NCBI GenBank assembly: GCA_018365815.1
Contig: JAGZJH010000035.1
Location: 1-24,007, forward strand
Source: Erysipelotrichaceae bacterium
Lineage (GTDB): Bacteria > Bacillota_I > Bacilli_A > Erysipelotrichales > Coprobacillaceae
Direction of reading: 5' to 3'
Length of the DNA stretch: 24,007 nucleotides
The notes under the pieces were generated by a model that was not told the origin of the DNA, did not search any database, and saw nothing but the letters and a program-made list of their open reading frames with translations. Position numbers and translations under genes: made by a program. The first letter of the stretch is position 1. Every line of letters begins with the position of its first letter. Shown here one piece after another: positions 15,136 to 22,935 of the stretch.

Positions 15136-16230
15136 ATGACTAAAGAATTGCGTTGTTATGGCTGTGGAGCGATTATTCAAAGTGAGAATGAAAAGCATGT
15201 GGGATATGTCCCTAAAAATGCTTTAAATAATGATGTTGTATTATGCAAAAGATGTTTTAGAATGAAAAATTATCATGAATTACAATTCACACTGTTAACA
15301 AATGATGACTTTTTAAAAATACTACAAAAAATTGGTGAACAAGATTGTTTAGTAGTTTATATTATTGATTTATTCGATTTTAACGGAAGTATGATTAATG
15401 GTTTTATTCGCCATATAAATTATAATGATGTATTGGTTGTTGGAAATAAACGTGATATTTTACCAAAATCTGTGAAAGATACCAAAATTAAACATTGGGT
15501 ACAAAGACAGTTAAAAGAATATAATATCAAACCAAAAGATGTCATTTTAACAAGTGCAACAAAAAATTACCAATTAGATGAGGTGCTTGAAGCGATTAAT
15601 TTATATCGTCAAAATCGAGATGTTTATGTTGTGGGAGTGACAAATGTAGGTAAATCTTCATTTATCAATGCTTTATTAAAACATTATACTTCACAACATG
15701 AATTATTAATTACAACAAGTGAGTTTCCAGGAACTACTTTAGATTTAATTGAAATTCCTTTTGATGAACATACCTCTTTATATGATTCTCCAGGGATTAT
15801 TAATCCACATCAAATGGCACATTTAATTGAAACTAAAGATTTAAAAACCATATTACCTAATAGTGAATTAAGACCGTCAACCTATCAATTAAATGCTAAA
15901 CAAACTTTATATTTTGGTGCTTTAGCAAGATTAGATTATGTCAATGGTCAAAATGCTTCATTTGTTTGTTTCATGCCAAAAACAATTAAAGTACATCGCA
16001 CTAAATTAGAAAAAGCCGATGATTTATATAATCGTCATTTAACCTTAACCCCTGAAATCAAATCAATACAAAATATTAAAGAGATGACAACATATCAGTT
16101 TACCTCAACTCATAAAAAAAGTGATATTGTTATCTCTGGATTAGGTTGGGTAAGAATTGATGAAAATACAAAAGTTACAGTACATGTCCCTAAAGGTGTG
16201 GGGGTATTTATTAGGGAAGCATTAATTTAG
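15136..16230 (+). CDS. yqeH: Ribosome biogenesis GTPase YqeH
   Basis: Circularly permuted GTPase needed for 30S subunit assembly. 364 residues. N-terminal zinc finger: C7, C10, C37, C40 (CYGC...CKRC). Permuted G motifs: G4 NKRD (104-107), G5 TSATKN (139-144), then G1 GVTNVGKS (167-174), G2 T200-T201 in EFPGTTLD, G3 DSPG (217-220). A C-terminal TRAP-like domain follows. An in-frame GTG at 15106 lacks a ribosome-binding site; ATG 15136 has AAAGGAG 5 nt upstream and starts at the normal zinc-finger N-terminus. First gene of the yqe run; in Bacillus yqeG precedes it and aroE follows, both absent here. The 205-bp gap to the divergent GH25 gene holds weak -10-like boxes (TAAAAT near 15060-15100) but no clear promoter. 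Confidence 0.95.
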   Translation: MTKELRCYGCGAIIQSENEKHVGYVPKNALNNDVVLCKRCFRMKNYHELQFTLLTNDDFLKILQKIGEQDCLVVYIIDLFDFNGSMINGFIRHINYNDVLVVGNKRDILPKSVKDTKIKHWVQRQLKEYNIKPKDVILTSATKNYQLDEVLEAINLYRQNRDVYVVGVTNVGKSSFINALLKHYTSQHELLITTSEFPGTTLDLIEIPFDEHTSLYDSPGIINPHQMAHLIETKDLKTILPNSELRPSTYQLNAKQTLYFGALARLDYVNGQNASFVCFMPKTIKVHRTKLEKADDLYNRHLTLTPEIKSIQNIKEMTTYQFTSTHKKSDIVISGLGWVRIDENTKVTVHVPKGVGVFIREALI

Positions 16231-16244
16231 AAAGGAAATAGAAT

Positions 16245-16529
16245 ATGTTAATAGGAAAACAAAAAAGAGAATTAAGAAAAATGGCACATCATTTAACACC
16301 GATTTTTCAAATTGGTAAGGATGGTGTATCATATAACTTATTAGAAGGTGTTGAAAATGCTTTAATCTCACAGGAGTTAATTAAAGTCAAAGTTTTAGAA
16401 ACTTGTCAAGAAGACGTTAAAGTGGTAGCACTTAAAATAAGTGAATTTACAAAATGTGAAGTTGTGCAAATTATTGGGCGTACAATTGTATTATATCTTT
16501 ACAACAAAGACGGAAAGATTAAAGTTTAA
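16245..16529 (+). CDS. yhbY: YhbY/YqeI family RNA-binding (CRM-domain) protein
   Basis: A 94-residue CRM-domain protein; relatives associate with pre-50S ribosomal particles. Family features: GKQKRELRKMAHHLTPIFQIGKDG (the YhbY start) and IIGRTIVLYLYN near the end. AAAGG lies before the ATG. The stop codon (TAA) overlaps the ATG of the nadD-yqeK gene by one base (TAATG), so translation is likely coupled. In Bacillus the gene is called yqeI. Confidence 0.92.
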   Translation: MLIGKQKRELRKMAHHLTPIFQIGKDGVSYNLLEGVENALISQELIKVKVLETCQEDVKVVALKISEFTKCEVVQIIGRTIVLYLYNKDGKIKV

Positions 16530-17626
16530 TGAAAAAAATTGGATTGTTAGGTGGTACTTTTGATCCAATTCACTTAACACATATACAAAACGCTAAATTA
16601 GCTTATCAACAATTAGGATTAGATGAAGTCTGGTTAATTCCAGTTTTAAACAATCCTTTTACAAAAACAATTGTCGCTACTTCTTTGCAACGATTAGACA
16701 TGATAAAACTTGCAATTAAAGATGAACCTTATATTAAAATTTGCGATATTGAACTAAAAAAAGATCCGCAACTTAAATCATATACTTATGATACTGTTAA
16801 AGAATTAAAGACATTATACGATGCAGATTTCTATTTTATTATTGGTTATGACCAAGCAAGTAAATTTGATTTATGGTATAAAAGTGATGAATTAGCTAAA
16901 ATGGCTAAAATTGCCATCATCTCTCGTTTAGGTTATGAATTGCCATCTTTTTTAAACAAATATCATATGATTGAATTAAAAACAAAGGCTACAAATACGT
17001 CAAGTTCAGCCATTCGTCAAGGTGTACATTTAGAAGATTTAAATCAAGATGTGTTAAAATATATGATGGAACATTCTATTTATACAAAAACGATGATTAA
17101 ATCACGTATGAGTGAAAAAAGATATATTCACACTTTATCAATGACTGATTTAGCTTGTGAATTTGCTTTGTGTAACGATGTAGATGAAAAAAAAGCAAGA
17201 GTTGCCGGTTTACTTCATGATGTCGCTAAAGAGATGGATAAAGATAAAATGACGCACATTATGGAAACACATTTTAAAGAACATTTAGATGCTTCTTTTC
17301 CGGTGTGGCATCAATGGGTTTCAAGTTACGTTGCGAAAACAGAATTTAAAATTGACGATCCTCAAATTATCCAAGCCATTCAAAATCATACGACTGGTTC
17401 TTGTAATATGTCTAAACTAGATATGTGTATTTATTGTGCGGATCAATATGATCCAAGTCGAGGATATGATTCAAGTAAAGAAATTGAATTATGTAAAAAA
17501 GATATTGAACAAGGTTTTAAACAAGCCTTAATTGATTTTTATGAATTTTCAAAAGAGAAAAACAGAAAAGTCGATCAAGTATTTTTTGATATTTATTCAA
17601 AATATGTATTGGAGGAAAATAAATGA
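16529..17626 (+). CDS. nadD-yqeK: Fused nicotinate-nucleotide adenylyltransferase (NadD) and YqeK HD-domain hydrolase
   Basis: Two enzymes in one 365-residue frame. Residues 1-187 are NadD, which makes deamido-NAD from nicotinate mononucleotide and ATP: GGTFDPIH (H15) and H18 of the HxGH-type motif, IIGYDQASKFDLWYKSDEL, SSSAIRQG (158-164), and the normal NadD end YMMEHSIY. Residues about 195-365 are YqeK, an HD-family hydrolase (reported to cleave Ap4A): H201, HD at 230-231, H261, H287, D305. In Bacillus these are separate adjacent genes; here the second has no start codon, and no frameshift is needed. Similar fusions are known in mollicutes (recalled: M. genitalium MG240). The gene overlaps rsfS by ATGA. 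The fusion would give both activities in equal amounts. Confidence 0.94.
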   Translation: MKKIGLLGGTFDPIHLTHIQNAKLAYQQLGLDEVWLIPVLNNPFTKTIVATSLQRLDMIKLAIKDEPYIKICDIELKKDPQLKSYTYDTVKELKTLYDADFYFIIGYDQASKFDLWYKSDELAKMAKIAIISRLGYELPSFLNKYHMIELKTKATNTSSSAIRQGVHLEDLNQDVLKYMMEHSIYTKTMIKSRMSEKRYIHTLSMTDLACEFALCNDVDEKKARVAGLLHDVAKEMDKDKMTHIMETHFKEHLDASFPVWHQWVSSYVAKTEFKIDDPQIIQAIQNHTTGSCNMSKLDMCIYCADQYDPSRGYDSSKEIELCKKDIEQGFKQALIDFYEFSKEKNRKVDQVFFDIYSKYVLEENK

Positions 17627-17964
17627 ACAAAATTGAAATTATAGTTAAAGCATTGAGTGATAAATTAGGTGAAAATATAATTGCTATTGATATGCGTGAA
17701 GCAAGTCCGATTTTCGATACGTTTATTGTTTGTACTGCTTCAAATGAAAGATTAATGCAAGCATTAAAAGATAACGTTGAAGAAGAAATGGAAAAAAACG
17801 GATATGTTGTTAAACGTGTGGAAGGAATTCGTAAAAGTCAATGGCTATTAATGGATTATGGTGATATTATTGTGCATATTTTTGATGAGGGAGAACGAAA
17901 TAGTTATAATTTAGAAAAATTATGGGGCGATTTACCTCGTATTGATATAGAGGATTATTTATAA
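17623..17964 (+). CDS. rsfS: Ribosomal silencing factor RsfS
   Basis: A 113-residue RsfS (YqeL) protein; it binds uL14 of the 50S subunit and blocks joining with 30S in starvation or stationary phase. Family stretches: ALSDKLGENIIAIDMREASPI, DTFIVCTASNERLMQAL, GIRKSQWLLMDYGDIIVHIFDEGERNSYNLEKLW. The start overlaps the upstream stop by 4 nt (ATGA) and a GGAGG sits in the end of nadD-yqeK. Confidence 0.95.
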   Translation: MNKIEIIVKALSDKLGENIIAIDMREASPIFDTFIVCTASNERLMQALKDNVEEEMEKNGYVVKRVEGIRKSQWLLMDYGDIIVHIFDEGERNSYNLEKLWGDLPRIDIEDYL

Positions 17965-17965
17965 A

Positions 17966-18673
17966 ATGAATTACCAAAATTTCGCATATTATTACGATAG
18001 TTTAATGGAACCTTCATTTTATGAAGAATATTTACAATTTATATTGTATCATGTTGATTTTGAAACTGTTTTAGAACTGGGTTGTGGCACAGGAATTACA
18101 GCAATTAATTTAGCGAAATTAGACAAAACAGTTTATGCGACTGATTTATCTAAACAAATGCTTGAAGTTGCAAAAGAAAACGCAATGAGTGCAAATGTTG
18201 ATTTAATGTTAGCTAAAGCTGATATGACAGATTTTGCCATTAATGAGCCGGTTGATTTAGTACTTTGTTTATGTGATTCTTTAAACTATGTTACTAACCC
18301 TAAAAAAGTATTACGGACTTTTAAAAATGTTCATCAGGCTTTAAAAAGAAACGGAACTTTTATATTTGATGTTCACAGTTTACATAAAGTTAATCATACT
18401 TTTTTAGATTATAAAGAAGAACAACAAGATGATGAATTTTATTTTAAATGGGAAGTTAAAAAAATGGGCGAAGGTAAAATCAGCCATCGTGTTCAAATTG
18501 ATGATTTTGAAAATGACGAGCATGTGTTAGAAACCCATGAACAAGTGACGATGAGAGTTGAACAGTATATAGAGTTATTAGAAAAAGCACATTTCAAACA
18601 TATTGAATATTATAGTGATTTTAAAACATACAATGAAAATGATGATCGTGTTATTTTTGTTGTCAAAAAATAA
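17966..18673 (+). CDS. yqeM: YqeM-type SAM-dependent methyltransferase
   Basis: A 235-residue class I SAM-dependent methyltransferase. Motif I is VLELGCGTG, then DLSKQMLEVAKENA, DMTDFAI (motif II area) and LCLCDSLNYV. The substrate is unknown; it keeps its place beside RsfS as in Bacillus yqeL-yqeM. One base separates it from the rsfS stop; an AGAGGA lies about 11 nt before the ATG, so coupling with rsfS is likely. Confidence 0.9.
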   Translation: MNYQNFAYYYDSLMEPSFYEEYLQFILYHVDFETVLELGCGTGITAINLAKLDKTVYATDLSKQMLEVAKENAMSANVDLMLAKADMTDFAINEPVDLVLCLCDSLNYVTNPKKVLRTFKNVHQALKRNGTFIFDVHSLHKVNHTFLDYKEEQQDDEFYFKWEVKKMGEGKISHRVQIDDFENDEHVLETHEQVTMRVEQYIELLEKAHFKHIEYYSDFKTYNENDDRVIFVVKK

Positions 18674-18685
18674 AGGGGGAATTTC

Positions 18686-19375
18686 ATGATTGGTATTATT
18701 GGAGCAATGTCAGAAGAAGTAGAAGCGTTAAAAACTTTAATGTGTGTTAAAAAAGAAGAAAAAAAACTAGACTTTACCTATTATACTGGTTTAATTGCCA
18801 ATAGAGAATGTGTTTTAGTTCAAGGGGGAATTGGAAAAGTCAATGCTGCAATTTCAGCAACATTGTTATTTGAAAAATATCCAATTGACTATTTAATTAA
18901 CATTGGTAGTGCCGGGGGCTTAGATTTAAAGCAAAATGTCGGTGATGTTGTGATTTCCAATGCAATTACTTATCATGATGTAGATGTCACTGCGTTTAAT
19001 TATGAATACGGACAAATGGCAGGACAACCTCAACAATTTAAACCTAGCACTAGTTTAATGAATATATGTCAACAAGTTTTAACAACAATGAATCAAACAG
19101 TTCATATTGGATTAATTGTTTCAGGGGATACATTTGTTTCTAAACAAAGTCATGTTGATACTATTTTATACCATTTCCCTGAAGCAATTTGTGTTGAAAT
19201 GGAAGCCGCTGCTATTGCTCAAGTCAGTACAGTTTACAACACTCCATTTATCATTATTCGTTCATTGAGCGATATATTTAATAAAGGGGAAAATGAAATT
19301 CAATTTGATGAGTATATTCAAAAAGCAAGTCAGGCTTCTGCTAAAATGTGTAAGCGTGTGATTGAACAATTATGA
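18686..19375 (+). CDS. mtnN: 5'-methylthioadenosine/S-adenosylhomocysteine nucleosidase
   Basis: Removes adenine from MTA and SAH, clearing the by-products of SAM-using enzymes and supplying S-ribosylhomocysteine. 229 residues, normal. Catalytic residues: E11 in GAMSEEVEAL (E. coli E12), Glu in CVEMEAAAIAQV, Asp in IIIRSLSDIFN. GSAGGLD and SGDTFVS are also typical. AAAGGGGG precedes the ATG. It overlaps the next gene by ATGA. It takes the place of comER, which follows yqeM in Bacillus. Confidence 0.95.
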   Translation: MIGIIGAMSEEVEALKTLMCVKKEEKKLDFTYYTGLIANRECVLVQGGIGKVNAAISATLLFEKYPIDYLINIGSAGGLDLKQNVGDVVISNAITYHDVDVTAFNYEYGQMAGQPQQFKPSTSLMNICQQVLTTMNQTVHIGLIVSGDTFVSKQSHVDTILYHFPEAICVEMEAAAIAQVSTVYNTPFIIIRSLSDIFNKGENEIQFDEYIQKASQASAKMCKRVIEQL

Positions 19376-19977
19376 TTGAATGGTTAATTTATATTTATGA
19401 GCAATTATCTAATCCAATTTTTTGGATTGAAATTGCACAATCATTTTATATTTTAGGACCCATTGCACCTATTGGTTTAGCATTTATTGAATCAATTTTC
19501 CCAGCACTTCCTTTAATCGTGATTGTGACATGGAATGTTTATTCATTTGGACCTATTTTAGGATTTGTTTATTCGTGGGTAGGAAATGTCTTAGGTTCAA
19601 TTGTGGTATTTAGTTTTTTTAGATTAATTGGTGATAAATTTTTTACAAATAGACTTGAAAAACATAAACTTTACCAACAATTTAAAGAAAAAATACTTAA
19701 TCATAGTGCTTATGTATTATTTTTCATGTCTACATTACCTTTTACACCTAGTTCTGTAGTTAATATGGTGTATGGATTTTCAAAATTTCCTAAAACAACT
19801 TTTATCGCAATGATTAGTGCTGGGAAATTTATTATGGTGACTTCTTTAGCGATCTTTGGGCATTTGTTTAAAGATGGCTTAGAGCGTAATCCAATTAACT
19901 TAATTTATGCCATTGTGATTTATGGCAGTTTATATGTCATTAGTCGTTTTGTTTTTAAAAAATATGATATTAAGTAG
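19372..19977 (+). CDS. VTT/DedA-like (TVP38/TMEM64) membrane protein
   Basis: A 201-residue polytopic membrane protein with a VTT (SNARE-associated) domain: FIESIFPALPLIVIVTWNVY, then GSIVVFSFFRLIGDKF, and the central LPFTPSSVVNMVYGFSKFPKTTF. Family members are lipid scramblases or transporters (DedA, TMEM64, Tvp38); the DedA arginine motif is only partly kept (FFRLIG). Substrate unknown. The start overlaps the mtnN stop by 4 nt; alternatives would cut into the first helix. Co-transcribed with mtnN. Confidence 0.85.
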   Translation: MIEWLIYIYEQLSNPIFWIEIAQSFYILGPIAPIGLAFIESIFPALPLIVIVTWNVYSFGPILGFVYSWVGNVLGSIVVFSFFRLIGDKFFTNRLEKHKLYQQFKEKILNHSAYVLFFMSTLPFTPSSVVNMVYGFSKFPKTTFIAMISAGKFIMVTSLAIFGHLFKDGLERNPINLIYAIVIYGSLYVISRFVFKKYDIK

Positions 19978-19985
19978 GTGAAAAA

Positions 19986-22322
19986 GTGAGAAAAATTGAA
20001 TTATTAGCACCTGCGGGTAGTTTTGAAGCATTAGTTGCTGCAATTAATAGTGGGGCTGATGCTATTTATTTAGGAGGGGCTTTATTTAACGCAAGGGCTT
20101 TCGCAACAAATTTTTCAAATGAACAATTAATTGAAGCAGTTAATTTAGCCCACCTTCATCAGGTTAAAATATATGTGACAGTCAATACATTGTTTTATGA
20201 TGAAGAATTTGAAGAATTAATGAAATACATTGCTTTTTTATATTCAATCAATGTAGATGCCTTAATTATTCAAGATATGGGATTGTTAAATTTAGTCAAA
20301 ACACATTTCCCTGATTTTGAAATTCACATGTCTACACAAGCAAGTATCCATCAATTATCTGGGGTAAAATTATTTGAAGAATTAAAAGTCGATCGTGTCG
20401 TCTTAGCACGTGAAAACACCTTAGAGGAAATTAAAAATATTTGTGAAAATACCTCTTTAGATATAGAAGTCTTTGTTCATGGGGCATTATGCATGTCTTA
20501 TTCAGGGCAATGTTTAATGTCTAGTTTAATTGGAGGACGTAGCGGTAATCGTGGTAAATGTGCACAACCTTGTCGTTTGCCTTATATTTTAAAAGAAAAC
20601 GATCATCTATTAGATAAACCACATTATATATTATCTGCTAAAGATATATGTGTTTTAGAAAATATTCAAGATTATATTGAAGCTGGTGTAACCTCTTTTA
20701 AAATTGAAGGACGTATGAAACGACCTGAATATGTTGGATTAGTTGTTAAAAGTTATCGTGAGGCCATTGATGCCTATTTAAACAACGAAACTTATTTAAA
20801 ATTAGAAAGTCAAAAAACAAAAATCAATCAAATGTTTAATCGAGGATTATCTTTAGGCCATGCCTATCATGAAAAAAAATTAATCACTTATGATTTTTCC
20901 GGTAACTTTGGAGTAGAAATTGGTGAAGTCATAAAATACGACGCTAAAAAGAAATTAGTGTCTGTTCGTTTAACAAAAGAACTTGTTCAAGGCGATGGAA
21001 TTCGTTTTGGTTTTGAAGAATTAGGACGAGTGGTGAATAAACTATATTATCAAAACAGATTAATTAATAAAGCTATGGCAAACCAAATAGTCGATATTGA
21101 ATTTAATGAGCGTATCAAAGTAGGTGTTAAAGTATATAAAACATCGTCAATTCTTCTTAATAAAGAAATAAACAATACAATTGCACAAACAAAATTTAAT
21201 GATCCTATTTCTATGCAATTAATTGGAAAAATCGACCAGCCTTTAATTTTAAAGCTGACTGATGGTGAGTTTAGTGTTGAAGTTTCAAGTGAAAGTGTTG
21301 TCCAAAAAGCGTTATCACAACCTTTAACACCTGAACGAATAAAACAACAACTTGAAAAATTAGGAAGTACAATATATAAAGCACAAACAATTACATTAGA
21401 TTTAGATAAAGATATACAATTTTCGATTAAAGATTTAAACGAATTGCGTCGTCAAGCAGTGATGCAATTAAACGAGCAACGCATTAAACATCAACGAACA
21501 CTTAAAAGTGTTAAACTTCCAAATTACAAAAATACACAAAAAACAATCGCTGATATGTTGGTGCATGTTCAAAATCTTACACAAGCAAAAGCAGCATTAA
21601 AATGTAATATAAAAGTATTATGTATTCCTTTTACAGATGAAAGTATGCAAATTATAGAAGAAGCAAAATTACATAACGTTCAAGTTATTCCATATGTTTC
21701 ACGTATTATTAGTGATAAAGAACTAGATGAAATTAAAAATCATGAAATCTATCCAATAATTAATTCTATAATCATCGGTGATTTTGGGGCACTTCATTAT
21801 TTTAAAGATAAAAAAACAATTCTTGATACGAGTTTAAATATTACTAATTGTTATAGTTTAAATCATGAAGTTTTTGATTTTTCTGATGTTATATTGTCAC
21901 TTGAAATGACTGAAAATCAAATTAATCATTTACATACGCAAAAAAGAATTGGAATAGTGGCTTATGGTAAAGCAGAAATGATGATTGCTAAATATTGCCC
22001 AATTTCTGAGCACTATTTTAAAGAGAAAAAAGTAGGGTGCAATTTATGCAAAAAAGCACAATATTCTTTAGTCGATCGTAAAAAAGAAGTTTTTCCAATT
22101 ATTATGGATACATCATGTAAAATGCATTTATACAACTCACAACCATTATTTATCGATCGTTTCAATGATTTAAATGTTGACTTCATTGTTTTAAAATTCA
22201 CTGATGAAAAAGATGATGAGGTAATGAGTATCATTAATGATTATATTTTAAATTTAAGTGGCTATCATCAAAGTCGAATCAAAGTGGATTATCGTTATAC
22301 TTTAGGTTATTTCAAAAAATAG
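19986..22322 (+). CDS. U32-family hydroxylase-like protein (RlhA/YhbU type, DUF3656)
   Basis: A 778-residue U32 protein. The opening KIELLAPAGSFEALVAAINSGADAIYLG and the cysteine cluster C169, C176, C192, C196 (CMSYSGQC and KCAQPC) are the family hallmark. Prephenate-dependent members hydroxylate RNA: RlhA acts on 23S rRNA C2501, TrhP on tRNA U34. The long C-terminal part, with a later YCPISEHY...CNLC cluster, fits the RlhA-like class with DUF3656 rather than the shorter TrhP. Starting codon is GTG, 9 bp after the VTT gene, with TAGGTG upstream. Former annotation as collagenase/protease is likely wrong. Family sure; RNA target inferred. Confidence 0.88.
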   Translation: MRKIELLAPAGSFEALVAAINSGADAIYLGGALFNARAFATNFSNEQLIEAVNLAHLHQVKIYVTVNTLFYDEEFEELMKYIAFLYSINVDALIIQDMGLLNLVKTHFPDFEIHMSTQASIHQLSGVKLFEELKVDRVVLARENTLEEIKNICENTSLDIEVFVHGALCMSYSGQCLMSSLIGGRSGNRGKCAQPCRLPYILKENDHLLDKPHYILSAKDICVLENIQDYIEAGVTSFKIEGRMKRPEYVGLVVKSYREAIDAYLNNETYLKLESQKTKINQMFNRGLSLGHAYHEKKLITYDFSGNFGVEIGEVIKYDAKKKLVSVRLTKELVQGDGIRFGFEELGRVVNKLYYQNRLINKAMANQIVDIEFNERIKVGVKVYKTSSILLNKEINNTIAQTKFNDPISMQLIGKIDQPLILKLTDGEFSVEVSSESVVQKALSQPLTPERIKQQLEKLGSTIYKAQTITLDLDKDIQFSIKDLNELRRQAVMQLNEQRIKHQRTLKSVKLPNYKNTQKTIADMLVHVQNLTQAKAALKCNIKVLCIPFTDESMQIIEEAKLHNVQVIPYVSRIISDKELDEIKNHEIYPIINSIIIGDFGALHYFKDKKTILDTSLNITNCYSLNHEVFDFSDVILSLEMTENQINHLHTQKRIGIVAYGKAEMMIAKYCPISEHYFKEKKVGCNLCKKAQYSLVDRKKEVFPIIMDTSCKMHLYNSQPLFIDRFNDLNVDFIVLKFTDEKDDEVMSIINDYILNLSGYHQSRIKVDYRYTLGYFKK

Positions 22323-22382
22323 AAGGTATTCTATTTTCTCTAAAAAATTTATAAAATTCAAACAATAGATTTACTATTTTTC
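22318..22382 (+). terminator. Two weak terminator-like hairpins after the U32 gene
   Basis: AATAGAA/TTCTATT (22318-22324 with 22329-22335, 4-nt loop, T-rich tail) overlaps the stop; AATAG/CTATT with T's (22364-22382) follows. Both are AT-only or nearly so and may be poor terminators. Beyond them, to 22447, only AT-rich sequence with no ORF was seen. Confidence 0.45.
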
Positions 22383-22447
22383 ACACTTTAATAGATATAA
22401 AGTTTGTTTTATAAGTTGAAAAAAATTAAATTTATATTATTTCTAAA

Positions 22448-22476
22448 TTGAAATGGGATACATCTTGTGTTAAAAT
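22448..22476 (+). promoter_or_regulatory. Promoter of the XRE regulator gene
   Basis: TTGAAA (22448-22453), 17-bp spacer, TAAAAT (22471-22476) preceded by TGT (extended -10). It lies 18 bp before the start codon. Confidence 0.75.
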
Positions 22477-22494
22477 AGTAAATGAGGTGAGAGT

Positions 22495-22851
22495 ATGGCA
22501 ATAGATATGGCATTAGCAAAACGATTAAAAGTATATCGTAATTTTAAACATTTAACTCAAAAAGAAGTAGCTTCGTATTTAAACGTTCCCCATTCAGCAA
22601 TTTCTGATATTGAAAATGGTAAACGTGATATTACAGTCGGTGAATTAAAGATTTTATCTAATCTTTATGGACGTAGCGTTGAAGAAATTATTAGTGGTAA
22701 AAAATACGACTATTATAACATTGCAAATATTGCTCGTTTATTATCAGAACTTCCTGATGAAGATTTAAAGGAACTCATGTTTATTATTGAATATAAACGT
22801 AAACGCAATGAAGATAAAATAAATAGTGAAAAAGCAAATCCAAAGCAATAA
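22495..22851 (+). CDS. XRE-family transcriptional regulator
   Basis: A 118-residue DNA-binding protein: HTH_3/Cro-CI domain at about residues 9-65 (AKRLKVYRNFKHLTQKEVASYLNVPHSAISDIENGKRDI), then a short helical tail with LLSELPDEDLKELMFIIEYKR. No sensor or enzyme domain. ATG 22495 follows GAGGTGA. It is a single gene with its own promoter and terminator, next to the ABC gene but not in an operon with it. Targets unknown; autoregulation or control of the ABC gene is a guess. Confidence 0.88.
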   Translation: MAIDMALAKRLKVYRNFKHLTQKEVASYLNVPHSAISDIENGKRDITVGELKILSNLYGRSVEEIISGKKYDYYNIANIARLLSELPDEDLKELMFIIEYKRKRNEDKINSEKANPKQ

Positions 22852-22869
22852 TTTTGGATTTCTTTTTTT
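22836..22869 (+). terminator. Intrinsic terminator of the XRE gene
   Basis: AAATCCAAA/TTTGGATTT (22836-22844 with 22853-22861), 8-nt loop, then C and seven T's. The left arm lies inside the last codons (NPKQ). Confidence 0.9.
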
Positions 22870-22879
22870 ACAATGAGAA

Positions 22880-22908
22880 TTGATATTCTTTTTGAAAAGG
22901 GTTACAAT
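22880..22908 (+). promoter_or_regulatory. Promoter of the ABC ATPase gene
   Basis: TTGATA (22880-22885), 17-bp spacer, TACAAT (22903-22908). It starts a separate transcript directly after the XRE terminator. Confidence 0.75.
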
Positions 22909-22935
22909 ATATACGTATTTAAATAGGAGGGAAAT

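Noticed and set aside
22013..22234. Antisense open frame inside the U32 gene
   Set aside because: No motif and no signals; sense gene is clear.
22385..22447. AT-rich inverted repeat TATAAAGTTTGTTTTATA before the XRE gene
   Set aside because: Six-base arms made only of A and T are expected by chance in such sequence; no link to the promoter at 22448.
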